A stretch of DNA of 64,000 nucleotides from Diogma glabrata (taxonomy: Eukaryota > Arthropoda > Insecta > Diptera > Cylindrotomidae). This document shows, piece by piece, positions 47,680-58,931 of this stretch. The notes under the pieces are model-generated. The model did no database searches and was not told the DNA's origin. It saw only the letters and a program-made list of their open reading frames with translations. Numbering within the stretch: the first letter of the stretch is position 1; every line of letters starts with the position of its first letter. The stretch covers positions 307,547,061-307,611,060 of the forward strand of contig OY856186.1 of NCBI GenBank assembly GCA_963693315.1, in the 5' to 3' direction. The position numbers were made by a program, and so were the translations under genes.

Positions 47680-47688
47680 TGGTGACCC
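47680..47688 (+). other. Gypsy primer-binding site (tRNA-Trp)
   Basis: TGGTGACCC, one base inside the 5' LTR, is complementary to the 3' end of insect tRNA-Trp (GGGTCACCA). Confidence 0.75.
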
Positions 47689-48738
47689 AGTGAACTGTAA
47701 AGCAACATAAAAATTAAAACATTTTAGTTACATGTGGTACATTTGTTTTTTTTTAAAAAAGTTTTACAAAAAGAATAATAAAAACAAAATATATAGAATA
47801 ACACAAGAAAATAAAGCATGGTGGCAACGCTACACAGTGCTATAACAGTAAATTTACGGGTAGAATAAATAATACAGCGAATGACGCAAGAAAATAAAGC
47901 AGCGTAGCAGTTCTACCAGTTAATATTGAGGTCGAACAAATTAAACAAGAAGGAAACAGTACAAGAACACATCATACTTGAACAAACAAGAAAATATGTA
48001 TACCATATGGTGATGATATCATAGGAGTACTACAAGAATAGCAGTGAAAAACGATAGCATCATAAAATTGAAATAACCTTGAAGATTATTGTTTTTTTTC
48101 AGACATTTTTATTTATATTTATATATGTTTACCTTTTTCATAAAGAATTACTCGAAAATTAATTTAAATTGAAAATTTATCTCTAAATTTAAATTAGCTA
48201 TATCTCATAATATTTTTTTATTTATTAATTGGATTTTTTTTTTCTCGTTTTGTTTTAGGTTTGAATTTGGTGATCCAAGCTTTTAAGAAAAAAAATTAAG
48301 AAAATATTCAAAGTAAATATATCATTCAACCAACAGATAAACAAAAGAATAGAGGAAGAAACATAACAGTTACACTATTTGATGTTTCGTTATAAAATTT
48401 AAAAATATTTTATATCTAATATCTCTACATTTCTACATAGCCCTATGTAACAGTAAGTCTAAAATATTTTTTTTTGTACGCGATAGCAAAATAACTTATT
48501 CAAGATCATTATATGCATATTAGCGTAGTGAGTTGTTTGTTCGAGATGTTCACGTATTTAAGTGATATTTGCGATTGAATTTAACCGTTTGAATTTGATG
48601 ATTATACATAAATTTTTATTATATATTTTTTTTTTTCCCTGTACATAATTATTGATTATAAATTTTCTTCTGTACATAATATTTCATTGAAATTTTTTTT
48701 ACGAGGCTTTGACAAATTATATATATTCCAAATTAAAA
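47689..48738 (+). other. Gypsy 5' leader
   Basis: About 1 kb of AT-rich untranslated leader between the primer-binding site and gag. No ORF recognised. Confidence 0.6.
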
Positions 48739-49565
48739 TGGTGGACACTAATGTAAAAACGGAAAGGTGCACGGATATTATATCGCGGGTTAAAATGCCA
48801 AATTTTTGCCACACAAATCCTGAAACATGGTTCGCCGTGGTCGAATCGACGTTCATGATTAACAGTGTCAGAAGCGAGGAATTAAAATATCATCATATAC
48901 TGACGGCCCTTCCAGAAGATATTCTCATTACGATTAATGACTTAATAAAAGATCCTCCGGCTGCGAACAAATATTCCAAAATAAAGTCCACGATTTTAGG
49001 TAGACATACCGAAAGCGAAAGCAAAAGAGTTCGGAAATTATTAGACGGAGTAGTAATTGGAGATTGTACTCCATCGGAATATCACAGAAAATTAGAAAAT
49101 CTTGCCGGTACATCTAAAGCTATTAATAAAGAGCTACTGCTGGAAATGTGGAAAAACGGTTTGCCAATGAACATGAAAGCAATATTAGCGGCTACTAACC
49201 AGACCGACATAACAGCGATTCTGGCGACAGCTGATAAGATACACGAGAATAGCCAAATACAAACGGTATCCGAAATTAAAACAGATCAGGTTTCACATCT
49301 AACAAAACAAATAGAAGAGCTAACCAAGCAGGTGGCTCAGTTGACAACTCGTTCTCGTCCAGTGAATCGATCTAGTACACCTTACCATTTCGGTAGGTCA
49401 AGAAACAGACAATCATCACGTCATTCAAGAGAGAGAAACATATCGCGTGGTAGAAGTAAGCAACAAGTAGAAAAATTTCCTACATGCTACTACCACTACC
49501 GATACAAAGAAAAAGCTCGCAAGTGTTTAGAACCATGCAATTATCCCAACACCCTAAAAAACTGA
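48739..49565 (+). CDS. gag: Gypsy Gag
   Basis: Structural Gag protein of the gypsy element, forming the virus-like particle. The frame is open from 48687, but the ATG at 48739 ([10 protein letters not shown]) is favoured because capsid homology starts just after it ([13 protein letters not shown]). The region to about residue 190 is alpha-helical capsid-like ([32 protein letters not shown]). Then come a coiled-coil-like [16 protein letters not shown], an Arg/Ser-rich nucleic-acid-binding stretch ([20 protein letters not shown]), and a finger [18 protein letters not shown] with C-H-C-C spacing instead of the usual CCHC, as in CsRn1-type elements. The stop TGA (49563-49565) directly follows a slippery heptamer. 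Confidence 0.9.
49556..49562 (+). promoter_or_regulatory. Programmed -1 ribosomal frameshift site A AAA AAC
   Basis: The heptamer A-AAA-AAC is in the correct register of gag (CTA AAA AAC TGA) and sits immediately before its stop. Slipping back one base reads CTG ATT AAT, exactly the pol frame ([11 protein letters not shown]). A downstream stimulatory structure was not assessed. Confidence 0.85.
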
Positions 49566-51784
49566 TTAATACTGTTGTAGTAGCGGCTAACAACAGTTCA
49601 GAACATACAACAAGCCGCTTATTTGTAAAATGCAAACATACAAACTTGTGTTTTTTAATAGACACAGGGGCCGATATATCTGTCATTCCACACCAAAATT
49701 GTCCTGAAAGACAGCAAAATGCTGATTATATCTTGTCCGCAGCAAATGGGACTCACATAAGGACATATGGAGACAAATTATTATCGGTGGACCTTGGATT
49801 GCGCAGAAACTTCTCTCATTCGTTTACAGTGGCAGACGTCAATCGCCCAATTATTGGTGCCGATTTTTTATCGAAATTTGAACTCTTGGTAGATATGAAA
49901 AGAAAACGGATACTGGATTCAGTAACTGCACTATCAGTCCATGGCAGTATATGCACGGTTGACACCCCAACTCCAAAATTTTATGCCATAAATAATATAT
50001 ATGGTGATCTACTAAGACAGTTTCCATCTATGTCATCACCTCCAGACTATAATGCGCCAATTAAACACAAAGTGATGCATTTTATAAACACCAAAGGACT
50101 ATTACCTTTTGCCAAAACTCGTCGTTTGGACGATGAAAAACAGAAAAGCTCGAAATTAGAATTCCAATATATGGCAGATGCTGGTATTTGCCAGACATCA
50201 AACTCACCAGTATCATCCCCGCTTCATTTAGTAAGAAAGAAGAACAATGATGACTGGAGGCCATGCGGCGATTTTCGCCGACTGAATGCGTGCAAGGTAC
50301 CGGATCGTTATCCAATACCGCATATTCACGACTTTTCCATACATCTAAGCGGCTGCACAATTTTTTCAAAAATTGATTTAATACGGGCCTATCATCATAT
50401 TCCGATAGCTGAAAAACATATATACAAAACGGCAATAACGACTCCCTTTGGGTTATTTGAATTTCGTAGAATGCCTTTTGGTTTGAAAAATGCAGCCCAA
50501 TCCTTCCAGATGTTCATTAACGAGGTCCTAAAGGGCTTGGATTTCGCGTATGCGTACATCGATGATATCCTCATAGCCAGTCATAACGAGGAGGAACATC
50601 TAATACATATTAAAACCGTATTTCAAAGATTACACGACTACGACATTAGGATTAAGTCTGCAAAATGCGAATTTGGAAAAAGTTCTTTAAATTTTCTGGC
50701 ACACACCATCACAAAGGATGGAATTAAGCCGTCAGAAGATAGAATAATGGCAATAAATTCTCTGGAACAGCCTACTTCCATAAAACAAATTCAAAAATTT
50801 CTGGGAAAGACGAATTATTACCATCGGTTCATTCCCAAATTAGCAAATATTTTAGCACCAGTACATATACATTTAGCCAAACTGTCCAAATTGCATAAAA
50901 ATAAAAAGTCATTCTCATGGCCTTTGGAATGTGTCTCAGCATTCAATGATGCAAAATTAGCACTAGCAACGTGCACATTACTGGTACATCCAAATAACAA
51001 CGCGAAGCTTGCTATTGCAACAGACAGTTCCGACGTAGCGACAGGATCGGTGCTTCAACAATTCAATGTGATTGAAAATCGGTGGGAACCTCTGGGTTTT
51101 TACTCAAAGAAGCTGCAACCGGCAGAAACACGCTATTCCGCCTTCGATAAAGAATTGCTAGCCATTTACCTTTCGATAAAGCATTTTATGCATTTCGTCG
51201 AGGGTAGAAGTTTCGTAGTATGGACCGACCATAAACCGCTTACAAATGCAATTGCTTCGAAAACCGACCGCAGTCCCAGACAAAATAGACAGCTAGAATA
51301 CATTTCACAATTTACTACCGCTATTGAATACATAGCCGGTAAAGAGAATGTAGTTGTCGATTATTTGTCACGACCAATTGAAAACGAATCTCATATTTAT
51401 GCACTCGAACACGTTGGAATAGACATAGACCGTTTAATAGAGCTTCAGAAAGAGGATGAAGAACTAAAAGGTTTAGTCTCAGGCTCACTGAAATCCAAAG
51501 GAAAACTTAAATTTATGGAAACGGATAAACAGAATTACAAGATATGGTGTGATGTAAAAACTAAAAATATACGTCCGTTTGTACCAAAACAAATGCGACA
51601 AGAAGTATTTAACGCATTACACAATCTATCGCACCCAGGTATACGAGCTTCACGAAAACTGGTAACGTCAAAATATTTTTGGCCAAACATTAATATAGAT
51701 GTGGGCTACTGGGCAAAATCTTGCATGAACTGCCAGAAATCAAAAACATATAGACATGTTAAATCCCCACATCCAAGCGTTTGA
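49562..51784 (+). CDS. pol: Gypsy Pol: protease, reverse transcriptase, RNase H, integrase zinc finger
   Basis: Made as Gag-Pol through the -1 shift; the open frame itself begins at or before 49484. Domains in order: aspartic protease ([12 protein letters not shown] near 49655-49690); reverse transcriptase ([39 protein letters not shown], catalytic YIDDILIA near 50555-50580); RNase H ([34 protein letters not shown]); and integrase HHCC finger ([15 protein letters not shown]). The frame stops at TGA 51782-51784. The integrase core continues in another frame at 51756-52640, which a single missing base in the T-run near 51780 explains. Catalytic residues of PR, RT and RNase H are all present. 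Confidence 0.95.
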   Translation: MINTVVVAANNSSEHTTSRLFVKCKHTNLCFLIDTGADISVIPHQNCPERQQNADYILSAANGTHIRTYGDKLLSVDLGLRRNFSHSFTVADVNRPIIGADFLSKFELLVDMKRKRILDSVTALSVHGSICTVDTPTPKFYAINNIYGDLLRQFPSMSSPPDYNAPIKHKVMHFINTKGLLPFAKTRRLDDEKQKSSKLEFQYMADAGICQTSNSPVSSPLHLVRKKNNDDWRPCGDFRRLNACKVPDRYPIPHIHDFSIHLSGCTIFSKIDLIRAYHHIPIAEKHIYKTAITTPFGLFEFRRMPFGLKNAAQSFQMFINEVLKGLDFAYAYIDDILIASHNEEEHLIHIKTVFQRLHDYDIRIKSAKCEFGKSSLNFLAHTITKDGIKPSEDRIMAINSLEQPTSIKQIQKFLGKTNYYHRFIPKLANILAPVHIHLAKLSKLHKNKKSFSWPLECVSAFNDAKLALATCTLLVHPNNNAKLAIATDSSDVATGSVLQQFNVIENRWEPLGFYSKKLQPAETRYSAFDKELLAIYLSIKHFMHFVEGRSFVVWTDHKPLTNAIASKTDRSPRQNRQLEYISQFTTAIEYIAGKENVVVDYLSRPIENESHIYALEHVGIDIDRLIELQKEDEELKGLVSGSLKSKGKLKFMETDKQNYKIWCDVKTKNIRPFVPKQMRQEVFNALHNLSHPGIRASRKLVTSKYFWPNINIDVGYWAKSCMNCQKSKTYRHVKSPHPSV

Positions 51785-52640
51785 ACTATCAAAAGAAAGA
51801 TTCCAACATATACACATGGATTTAGTAGGACCCCTTCCTCCATCCAACGGATATACATATATCCTGACAATTATAGATAGGTTTACCAGATGGCCCGAAG
51901 CTTATACATTGAGAAACAGCACAGCAAACACGGTAGCGAAGACATTTATATCCCAATACGTATCTTGTTTTGGATGTCCTGAAATTATAACAACTGACCA
52001 GGGAGTACAATTTGAATCGGAACTATTCGACACTCTCTCTAAGCTATTAGGAATACACAGGATACGAACTACTAGTTACCATCCTATGAGTAACGGAATG
52101 GATGAACGAGTACACCGACAGTTAAAGGATTCACTGAGAGCCCGCGCAAATACCAGAAATTGGGCAGAAGAATTACCTCTCGTTCTTTTGGGAATAAGAA
52201 CAACAGTGAAAGAGGATCTATCTTGTACCCCGGCAGAACTGGTATATGGGCAGACGTTAAAAGTACCTGGAGAATTTCTCCTAAAACCGAACGATAAGGT
52301 TATTATCGATCAGTCTAATTTTATTACAAAATTAAGGCAGAACATGAGAAATCTATCAGCTATTCCACCGCGTACACCGACTCAACAACAAACATATATT
52401 CCACCAGATTTATTTAAGTGTGATTATGTTTTCGTTAGAACTGACAGAATTAAAACTGGTTTAGAGTCCCCATACGATGGTCCCCATAGAGTTATACGAC
52501 GGCTAAGAAAGCAATTCATACTAGACATAAATGGAAAGACTAAAACTATCTCCATTGATCGACTAAAACCGGCTTTTAATGTAACCAGTTACGAAGAAAA
52601 ACGAAAAACACAGAAGCGCAAAGTAAGCTTTAAAATGTAA
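51756..52640 (+). pseudogene. pol: Gypsy Pol: integrase core, out of frame
   Basis: Continuation of pol. The homologous stretch resumes at [22 protein letters not shown]. The catalytic core shows HMDLVGP (first Asp), TTDQGVQFES (second Asp) and NGMDERVHRQLK (Glu); the last motif normally has V where this copy has D. It is followed by VLLGIRTT, the SCTPAELVYG motif and a C-terminal DYVFVRTD / GPHRVIRR / ISIDRLKPA segment. A one-base deletion at the junction means the element cannot make a complete integrase without a second shift. The upstream ATG at 51756 is a by-product of the frameshift. It ends 99 bases before the 3' LTR. Confidence 0.92.
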
Positions 52641-52727
52641 TTAAATTCAATCGCAATGCCATTAAATTCAAGCAAATATTATTTAACATACATTGAATAT
52701 CGTGAGCAGGTCGCGCTTCACGAACTG

Positions 52728-52738
52728 AAAGGGGGGTT
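52728..52738 (+). other. Gypsy polypurine tract
   Basis: AAAGGGGGG directly upstream of the 3' LTR (which starts at 52740), the expected plus-strand primer. Confidence 0.85.
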
Positions 52739-52739
52739 A

Positions 52740-54404
52740 TGTAGAGATAATTCTCTACAATTAACAAAACCCATAAATGAAATCTACAATGAAATAAATC
52801 CCAAGTACATCACTGGTGTACAATTATATTTTTATGATCCGATCATCGGCGACCGGCATCGTTTCCTCTTGAAAAGAAGAAACGAAATTAAATAAAATAT
52901 ATTCATGTTTGGATCACCAAACAAACAACACCTTTAAATTGAATTAAACCAAACTACTTAATTTAAAATAATTAATAATAAAATTTGTACAAATAAATTA
53001 TATAAATAAATATGTGTAAAAGGAGTGAATTGAAATAGTTAAAAGAAATTGTATAATGTGTTTTTTATATTATCTTACAACTCCTTTGGTTAACGATGTT
53101 AGGAAATAAAAATCCCCGTTATCCCTATTACGTGTTACCCTATGGTAACAACCGTTCTCACACCATCGTCACTTGCATTTCTTAAATCCAGTCCAACACC
53201 TTCGTGGTCTTATTTCTTTTATTGTTTCAAAATTTTTCCCATGATATATGAAGTTTTCATGGACAATTACCTCAACGGTGATATTTGAATAAAATAACCT
53301 TCGTTGTTCCTATTCCAGCCTGCAAGTGACGGAAATGGTTTTCTATTTCTATGTAAAATTATAAAATTTGTATAAATTTTTTTTTCCCATCAAAAATTGC
53401 AAGTATTGCCATTTTTTTTAATTTTTTTTCTTAAAACTCAGAAAATCGAAAAAATGAGAGAAGTCAGTCGGTGGTAAACTAGTGAATAGTTGATGTAATT
53501 CTAATAATAGTTGAGATAATTTAAATAAGAATTAAAATCCAAATAGTAATAGTGATCATTTGGACTTAAAATAGTTACATTTTAAGATTATTGAGAAATC
53601 TATATAAATTTTGTGTTTTTGTTTTTTGTGATTAACAAAAGATAAATCAATGAAAAATAACGTGAATTAAAATTAATTGTGTTTCTTTTGGTTATTTAAG
53701 TGAAAAAAAAAAAAATCAAATATTACATATTAAGAAACCAAAAGTACATGTTTTTAAGTAAATATAAATTACATATTAAGAAACCAAAAGTACAGGTTCT
53801 TAAGTAATTATTAAGTACCTATTAAGAAACCAAACGTACATGTACATATATGATTTTTTAAGAAAAGTGAAGCAACCAAATACATATGTTTGTTTGTGGA
53901 TATTTAAATGACTAAATCCAAGATTATATATATATAAGAAACCGAAACAATTGGTGTTTTTGTGATGGTTAGAAATATTTAAAACATATAATTTAAATGA
54001 TATCAGTATGAAATAAAAGAAAATTAAATAAAAACAAAATTTAGTGGCAGCCTCGTGTCTTTATATTATTTTTACCTGGGAACACCACAGAAGACAACGC
54101 CGATAGAACCAGCAGCTGCATTAGGCTAAGAGTAAGTAATCATGTTTAGTACTTCTTATAGTCAAATTTTTTCTCAATATAAAAAACTAAATCTATAAAA
54201 TGAATAATAACCTTAAGAACATGTCGTAATAAACTACTAATAGTGAGGGTGTGTGGGTGTGAATTGAGTTAGCGAGGGCCGGGCAGTTCCAAAGATGACT
54301 AGGGTCTTCAACCCTCTACCGGCACCTTTTCTTATAAGTTTCAAAGTAATAGCTCCCGCTATCCCAGCTATTACAACGGTGAATGTAAATTTACAACCGT
54401 TACA
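52740..54404 (+). repeat. Gypsy 3' LTR, interrupted
   Basis: LTR sequence is 52740-53095 and then 54375-54404 after an inserted 1.28-kb segment. Differences from the 5' LTR: AAGAAAAAAC/AAGAAGAAAC, AAATCAAAC/AAACCAAAC, and AATTAACAACC/AATTTACAACC. A 79-codon frame starting at 52656 runs into this LTR and is not thought to be a gene. Confidence 0.92.
53096..54374. mobile_element. Unclassified insertion in the gypsy 3' LTR
   Basis: About 1279 bp splits the LTR at TTAACG|GTGAATG. AACG occurs on both sides. If the ends are TG...CA (53097-54375), the flanks are ACGA and ACGG, an imperfect 4-bp duplication, which would fit a solo or partial LTR. It is non-coding and contains three copies of ATTAAGAAACCAAA-GTACA (about 53725-53845) and a G/C-richer end (54230-54374). 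Its class is unknown; its age is less than that of the gypsy insertion. Confidence 0.7.
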
Positions 54405-57400
54405 AATCGTTTAACCGACAAACAAGGCGCATTCACGATTGGTGAGTTGGAATCACTGTTGAATCGCTCTAAGGAATTATACGATAAATTCAATACCTCT
54501 CACACGGAACTACTTTTATTAGATCAGGGTGCGGCAGATAAAATATCTCAGTACGAGTTTGACGAATCTGTCAGTGTGTTAGAAAATAAAATTGAGACTA
54601 TGATCAAGGATTTACGTTTGAGAAATGATAATTCAATTAATATAGAAAAGAACTTAGAACGGTGTGAGAATCAGACGGTAATTCCAATAACTTCACTAAA
54701 TGTTCCTAAGTTTAGTGGAGAATTTTTAAACTGCCTACAGTTCAAAGAATTGTTCATGGAGATAGTTCGTAACAATAAAAAATTTAGTATTATTGTTAAA
54801 TTTAAATATCTGTATGATGCGTTAAGACATGGTTCGGCTTTTTATTTAATTGACGATTTACCACCTACTGCAGCGAGCTACGAACATGTTTGGCAGTCAC
54901 TGTTGACATTTTATGAAAATAAAACGCACACAAAAGACTTACACTTAGCTGAAATCTACGACTTAAAGGTTATTCGTGACCATTCCGATGCTCAGACGAT
55001 TAGAAAATTTGTAAATCATTTTTGGAAGCACTATAATGCATTAAAAGCATTAGAAGTTCCGGTAGAACATTGGGATTATTATTTTGTTTTTCATATTCTA
55101 GGAATATGAAGTTGACAAAGATTCAAAATTAGAATTACAAGGCTTACGAGAAAATGGAAAACTGAACACAATAAAAGAAGCTATGGATAGTTTAGAACAA
55201 AAAGCAAGATTGCTCGAAGCTGTTGTGCCGTATTTCTCATCACAAATTTTCAATCACTATTTCCTAGAAATACAAACTCTAAATCTTTCTAAAATCGCAA
55301 TATTAGTTTCACATACCAATAAATGTTCTCTAAACACATTTTCAAAACTGAAATTTTCTTTTAATCTCTAGCCGATACTTTTATAAAGAATAAAACTATT
55401 AAATATTATCATTTATCACAATTTTAGTCGTTACTAAGAATTTTCTTTTAATCTCTAGCCGATAGTTTTATAAAGGATAAAACTAATAAATAATATCAGT
55501 TATCACAATTTTAGTTCATACTAAGAATAAGTCTTTTCATATTTGCCGACAATCCTTTTTCAATTTCACATATCATTCTAAAATATTGAATCAATATGTT
55601 TTCCAAAAACCTTCTCAAACAAAAAAAATTACTATAACATTAATATTTCTCATGCTAATAAACTTTAAAATCATCTAAAAGCAAAATAAAACTTTAAATA
55701 TTTTTTCACACTCCTTTATCAACAAAAAAATTTATTTTAGTTTCTTTGAAATAAGTCATAATATTGCATAATTTCTTTTGTCCGACAAATCTTTTTCCCA
55801 AAATATAAAATTAAATAAAATTATTCCTATTTTGTTTTTGTTGTTTTTTTTAATGTAATAAAAGCAAAATTTAGTATATAAGATTTAGTTTTTAAGAAAA
55901 TAGAGCAGTTTTAAATAAATGTAGTTTTGAATAACACAGTTCATGTGTCAGTGAGTAGTTTAACAATATTAATTCGATAGTTTAAGTCAGTCAAAACTCA
56001 AATCAAAGAATAGTTTTAAGAAAGAATTCCAAGAGAAGTACTTTTAAAGAAAATAGTTTCTAGTATACAAGTAGATGCTTAATATAAATCATTGAGTTCA
56101 AAAGTTTCATTAAAGAGTTTTATAGTTTAAAAATAAAGTTTTAATTTAATAATTGTTAACCATACGTGTGTTAAAAAAACAGTTACTAACGAATAAAAGT
56201 GTCAATACAAAAAAGAAATAAAATAAAATAATCATTTTACACATAAATTCATAAAACAGAACTTAAAACTAAAGTGGTTAAATTGAAATTAAATAAAAAG
56301 TTCTTCCCTATTTTTATGAACAAAGTTTAAGTGTTTTATTTAAATCAACCTAACCCCAGGTATAACAAAGCGACATGTAACTACAATTTACAATTAACTA
56401 AATTAGTACCCCATAGATACGAAAATGGTAAAAAATATTATTCAAAAGATATGGGTCCTAAGAATTCCCAGAATTTGGTAGCATCTGCAATTTCTGGTTT
56501 ATATTGTTCAAGTAATCACTTGATTGATACTTGTGAAAAATTTAAAAATCTTACCTGGCTTCAACAAACTGAGTGGATTAACAAAAATAGTCTATGTAGA
56601 AATTGTTTTGGTAGACATAGGTTATAAACTTGTCGTGCAAAAGGTTGTCAAACATGTGAACGTAAGCACAACACCATTTTGCATTACACCAAGAGAATAG
56701 AAAGCATAAATCCACAAATTCAGAATGTTGCATCGTCCCAACTTGCTCCCAATGAGAACCCAAAATTGTTATATAATTCACCCGTTAATGATAACAACAT
56801 CCCTACTTGCTCACAGAGTAACTTTGCATCAGGCATAAATTGTGTGAGCAACAATAGAAAAGATATGTTCCAAATATTAATTTCTACGGCTGTAATATGG
56901 GTAGAAAGTAGCAAAGGTTTTCGTTTTCCATGTCGTGTGTTATTAGATTCCGGATCGCAGTCTAATTTTATAACGGAATCAATGTGTCAAAAGTTAAATG
57001 CACAGCATGTCGAGTGCTGTTTATTGCCGAATAAGTGGAATAAATGAGAAAATCACAGCAATCAAGCACCGTGTAAATTTAAGGACACATCTAGAACTAC
57101 TGATTACAGCGCTCAGCTAGATTTTTTGGTTCTAAACAAAATTACTGGACCACTACCGTTATACCCTCTAAACTACAACAACTTTAATCATATTAACAAA
57201 TCCATAGAGTTAGCAGATCCATATTTCTATATACCACACATAGATATGCTTCTTGGGGCAGAAATTTATTTTGAAATTTTAAAAGAGGAAACATTTGTAA
57301 TGGTAAAGGACTTACCACCCCTAGGAAATACAGTATTGGGTTATATTTTATGTGGTCGAGCATCTAATACAAATTCTGAATTTCAAAACGTGTCATTATT

Positions 57401-57533
57401 ATGCTGTGATATAGATATTTTAAATGAACAAATTCAGCGGTTTTGGCAAAGCGATGAAATCGATGGAAAAAATAACCCCTTGGAAGAAAAAGCTGCAGAA
57501 GCGCATTATGTAAAACATTCAGAGAGTTGCTGA
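54405..57533 (+). pseudogene. BEL/Pao Gag-Pol, decayed
   Basis: The frame continues from the BEL sequence left of the gypsy element (RNRLTDKQGAF spans the junction after removing gypsy and one AATC). To 55108: DUF1759-type Gag (SLNVPKFSGEFLNCLQFKELF, LYDALRHGSAFYLIDDLP). A frameshift near 55100 leads to ELQGLRENG and SLEQKARLLEAV. About 1.1 kb of AT-rich DNA intervenes (55225-56330). Then come Gag zinc knuckles (CSSNHLIDTC, LCRNCFGRHRL, CQTCERKH) with an in-frame TAA at 56625-56627, and the aspartic protease (RVLLDSGSQSNFI). Frameshifts near 57030 and 57090 precede LDFLVLNKITGPLP and LLGAEIYFEIL. It ends at RFWQSDEI. Reverse transcriptase, RNase H and integrase are deleted: the truncated 3' LTR follows at once. 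Confidence 0.88.
55225..56330. other. AT-rich block inside BEL gag, probably an insertion
   Basis: It separates two parts of BEL Gag that are normally close together. It contains an 88-bp tandem duplication (TTTTCTTTTAATCTCTAGCC, then GATA-TTTTATAAAG-ATAAAAC) at about 55350-55527. No terminal repeats or target duplication could be fixed. Confidence 0.5.
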
Positions 57534-57557
57534 TACTGGAAGATACATGGTATTCTT

Positions 57558-57660
57558 GACATATAAATAAATTTAAACAAAATTTCAAAATAATTTAGAA
57601 ATATACATACAGTCCATTTTAAATAACCAGTGTTTTATTTATCTACAATTCGAAGAAACA
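57558..57660 (+). repeat. BEL 3' LTR, truncated at its 5' side
   Basis: It matches 34608-34707 almost exactly, through CCATTTTAAATAACCAGTG to CGAAGAAACA. It directly abuts the deleted pol. Confidence 0.75.
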
Positions 57661-58065
57661 GATTTCTATGAATTAATTTCCGATTGGAACTTTTGGGATG
57701 ATTTTAAACGAAAGTTTTTTGACTACTTTTGCGAAAAATCACGGTTATTGATAGAGATGTGACGATATTTAGGTAGCAGCTACTTTTTCACTGTTACTCA
57801 AAAGTAGCAATCACTGCCTGTCACTAAATATTTAAAGTAGCAGCTCCTATTATTTTGTTCGCTGTGAATTTTTGAAACTAAAATTCAGACAGCTACATTA
57901 GTATTTTTTTCTTTTAAAGTAAAAATACAACAAGAACAGGAAAATAAAATCACTTTGATTTCTAAAAGTAACAGTTTCTATTATTTGGTCGCTGTGATTT
58001 AACACATTCAATAAGTCCGTAGGATAAGTAAGAAAAAAACAACATTTTGACAAAACTCGATTTTT

Positions 58066-58931
58066 TTATTCAACATAGTTGCCTTCGAGGGCGATACAAC
58101 GAGTATAGCGATTTTCCAACTTTTCTATACCACTTTTATAGTATGATTTCTCTTTCTCGTCAAAATAGGCCTTAGTTTCAGCGATTACTTCATCATTGGA
58201 CTTAAATTTCTTTCCAGTAAGCATTCTCTTGAGATCTGAAAACAGGAAAAAGTCGCTAGGGGCTAAATCTGGAGAATATGGTGGGTGGGTAAGCAATTCA
58301 AAGCCCAATTCATTCAATTTTGCCATCGTTTTCATCGATCTGTGACACGGTGCATTATCTTGGTGAAACAACACTTTTTTCTTTTGCAATTGTGGCTGTT
58401 TCTTTGCGATTTCAGCCTTCAATCGATCCAAAAGTTCACAGTAATAGTCGCTGTTGATGGTGGTTCCTTTTTGGAGATAGTCGATGAATATTATTCCGTT
58501 CGTATCCCAAAATACAGACGCCATCACCTTACCGGCCGACTGTTGCGTCTTTGCTCGCTTTGGATTCGGTTCGTCGACTGCTGTCCACACAGCTGACTGT
58601 CTTTTGGATGCTGGTGTGTAATTATGAAGCCATGTCTCATCCATTGTCATATATCTACGATAGAATTCCATTTTATTGCGGTTTAACAGTGCCATAGACT
58701 CCTCCGAAGCATCGATTCGTTGTTGTTTTTGGTCGACTGTGAGCTCATGCGGCACCCAATTTGCACTGAGCTTTCGCATACCCAAATGTTCATGTAAAAT
58801 GGTAAAAACACTACCATCTGCTACCTTTACAATGTCAGCTATTTCGTGCACCTTCAATTTGCGATCGTTCATAACCAATTTGTGGAGTTTTTTTATGTTT
58901 TCTGGAATAACAGCCTCATTTGGGCGTCCAC
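58066..58931 (-). pseudogene. Mariner transposase, C-terminal part with full catalytic domain
   Basis: Cut-and-paste transposase of the Tc1/mariner superfamily; this part follows the inner hAT and starts at SGRPNEAV. It carries the second helix-turn-helix (IADIVKVADGSVFTILHEHLG), the linker WVPHELT, the triad MDETWLHNY (first Asp), LFHQDNAPCH (second Asp) and YSPDLAPSDFF (third Asp, DD34D spacing), and ends ALEGNYVE. No lesion is visible. The computed frame continues upstream into the inner hAT, which supplies a fortuitous ATG at 58956 (MFEYFTSP), giving a 296-codon chimera. With the N-terminal part it makes 348 residues, normal for mariner. Confidence 0.95.

Larger units (their letters stand above)
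47297..54404 (+). mobile_element. Gypsy (Ty3-like) retrotransposon, CsRn1-type, young
   Basis: 5' LTR 47297-47678; 3' LTR 52740 to 54404, interrupted by an insertion. A 4-bp target duplication AATC lies on both sides (47293-47296 and 54405-54408). The primer-binding site TGGTGACCC (47680-47688) matches tRNA-Trp, and Gag has a C-x2-H-x9-C-x3-C finger; both are CsRn1-clade traits. The polypurine tract AAAGGGGGG precedes the 3' LTR. Gag, protease, RT, RNase H and integrase are in order. LTRs differ at 3 of 382 positions. One 1-base frameshift inactivates pol. Confidence 0.95.

Noticed and set aside
50082..50435. 117-codon minus-strand ORF over gypsy pol
   Set aside because: Shadow of the reverse transcriptase frame.
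52656..52895. 79-codon ORF crossing into the gypsy 3' LTR
   Set aside because: It begins after pol ends and mostly translates LTR sequence; an envelope gene is not indicated (no signal peptide or membrane segment).
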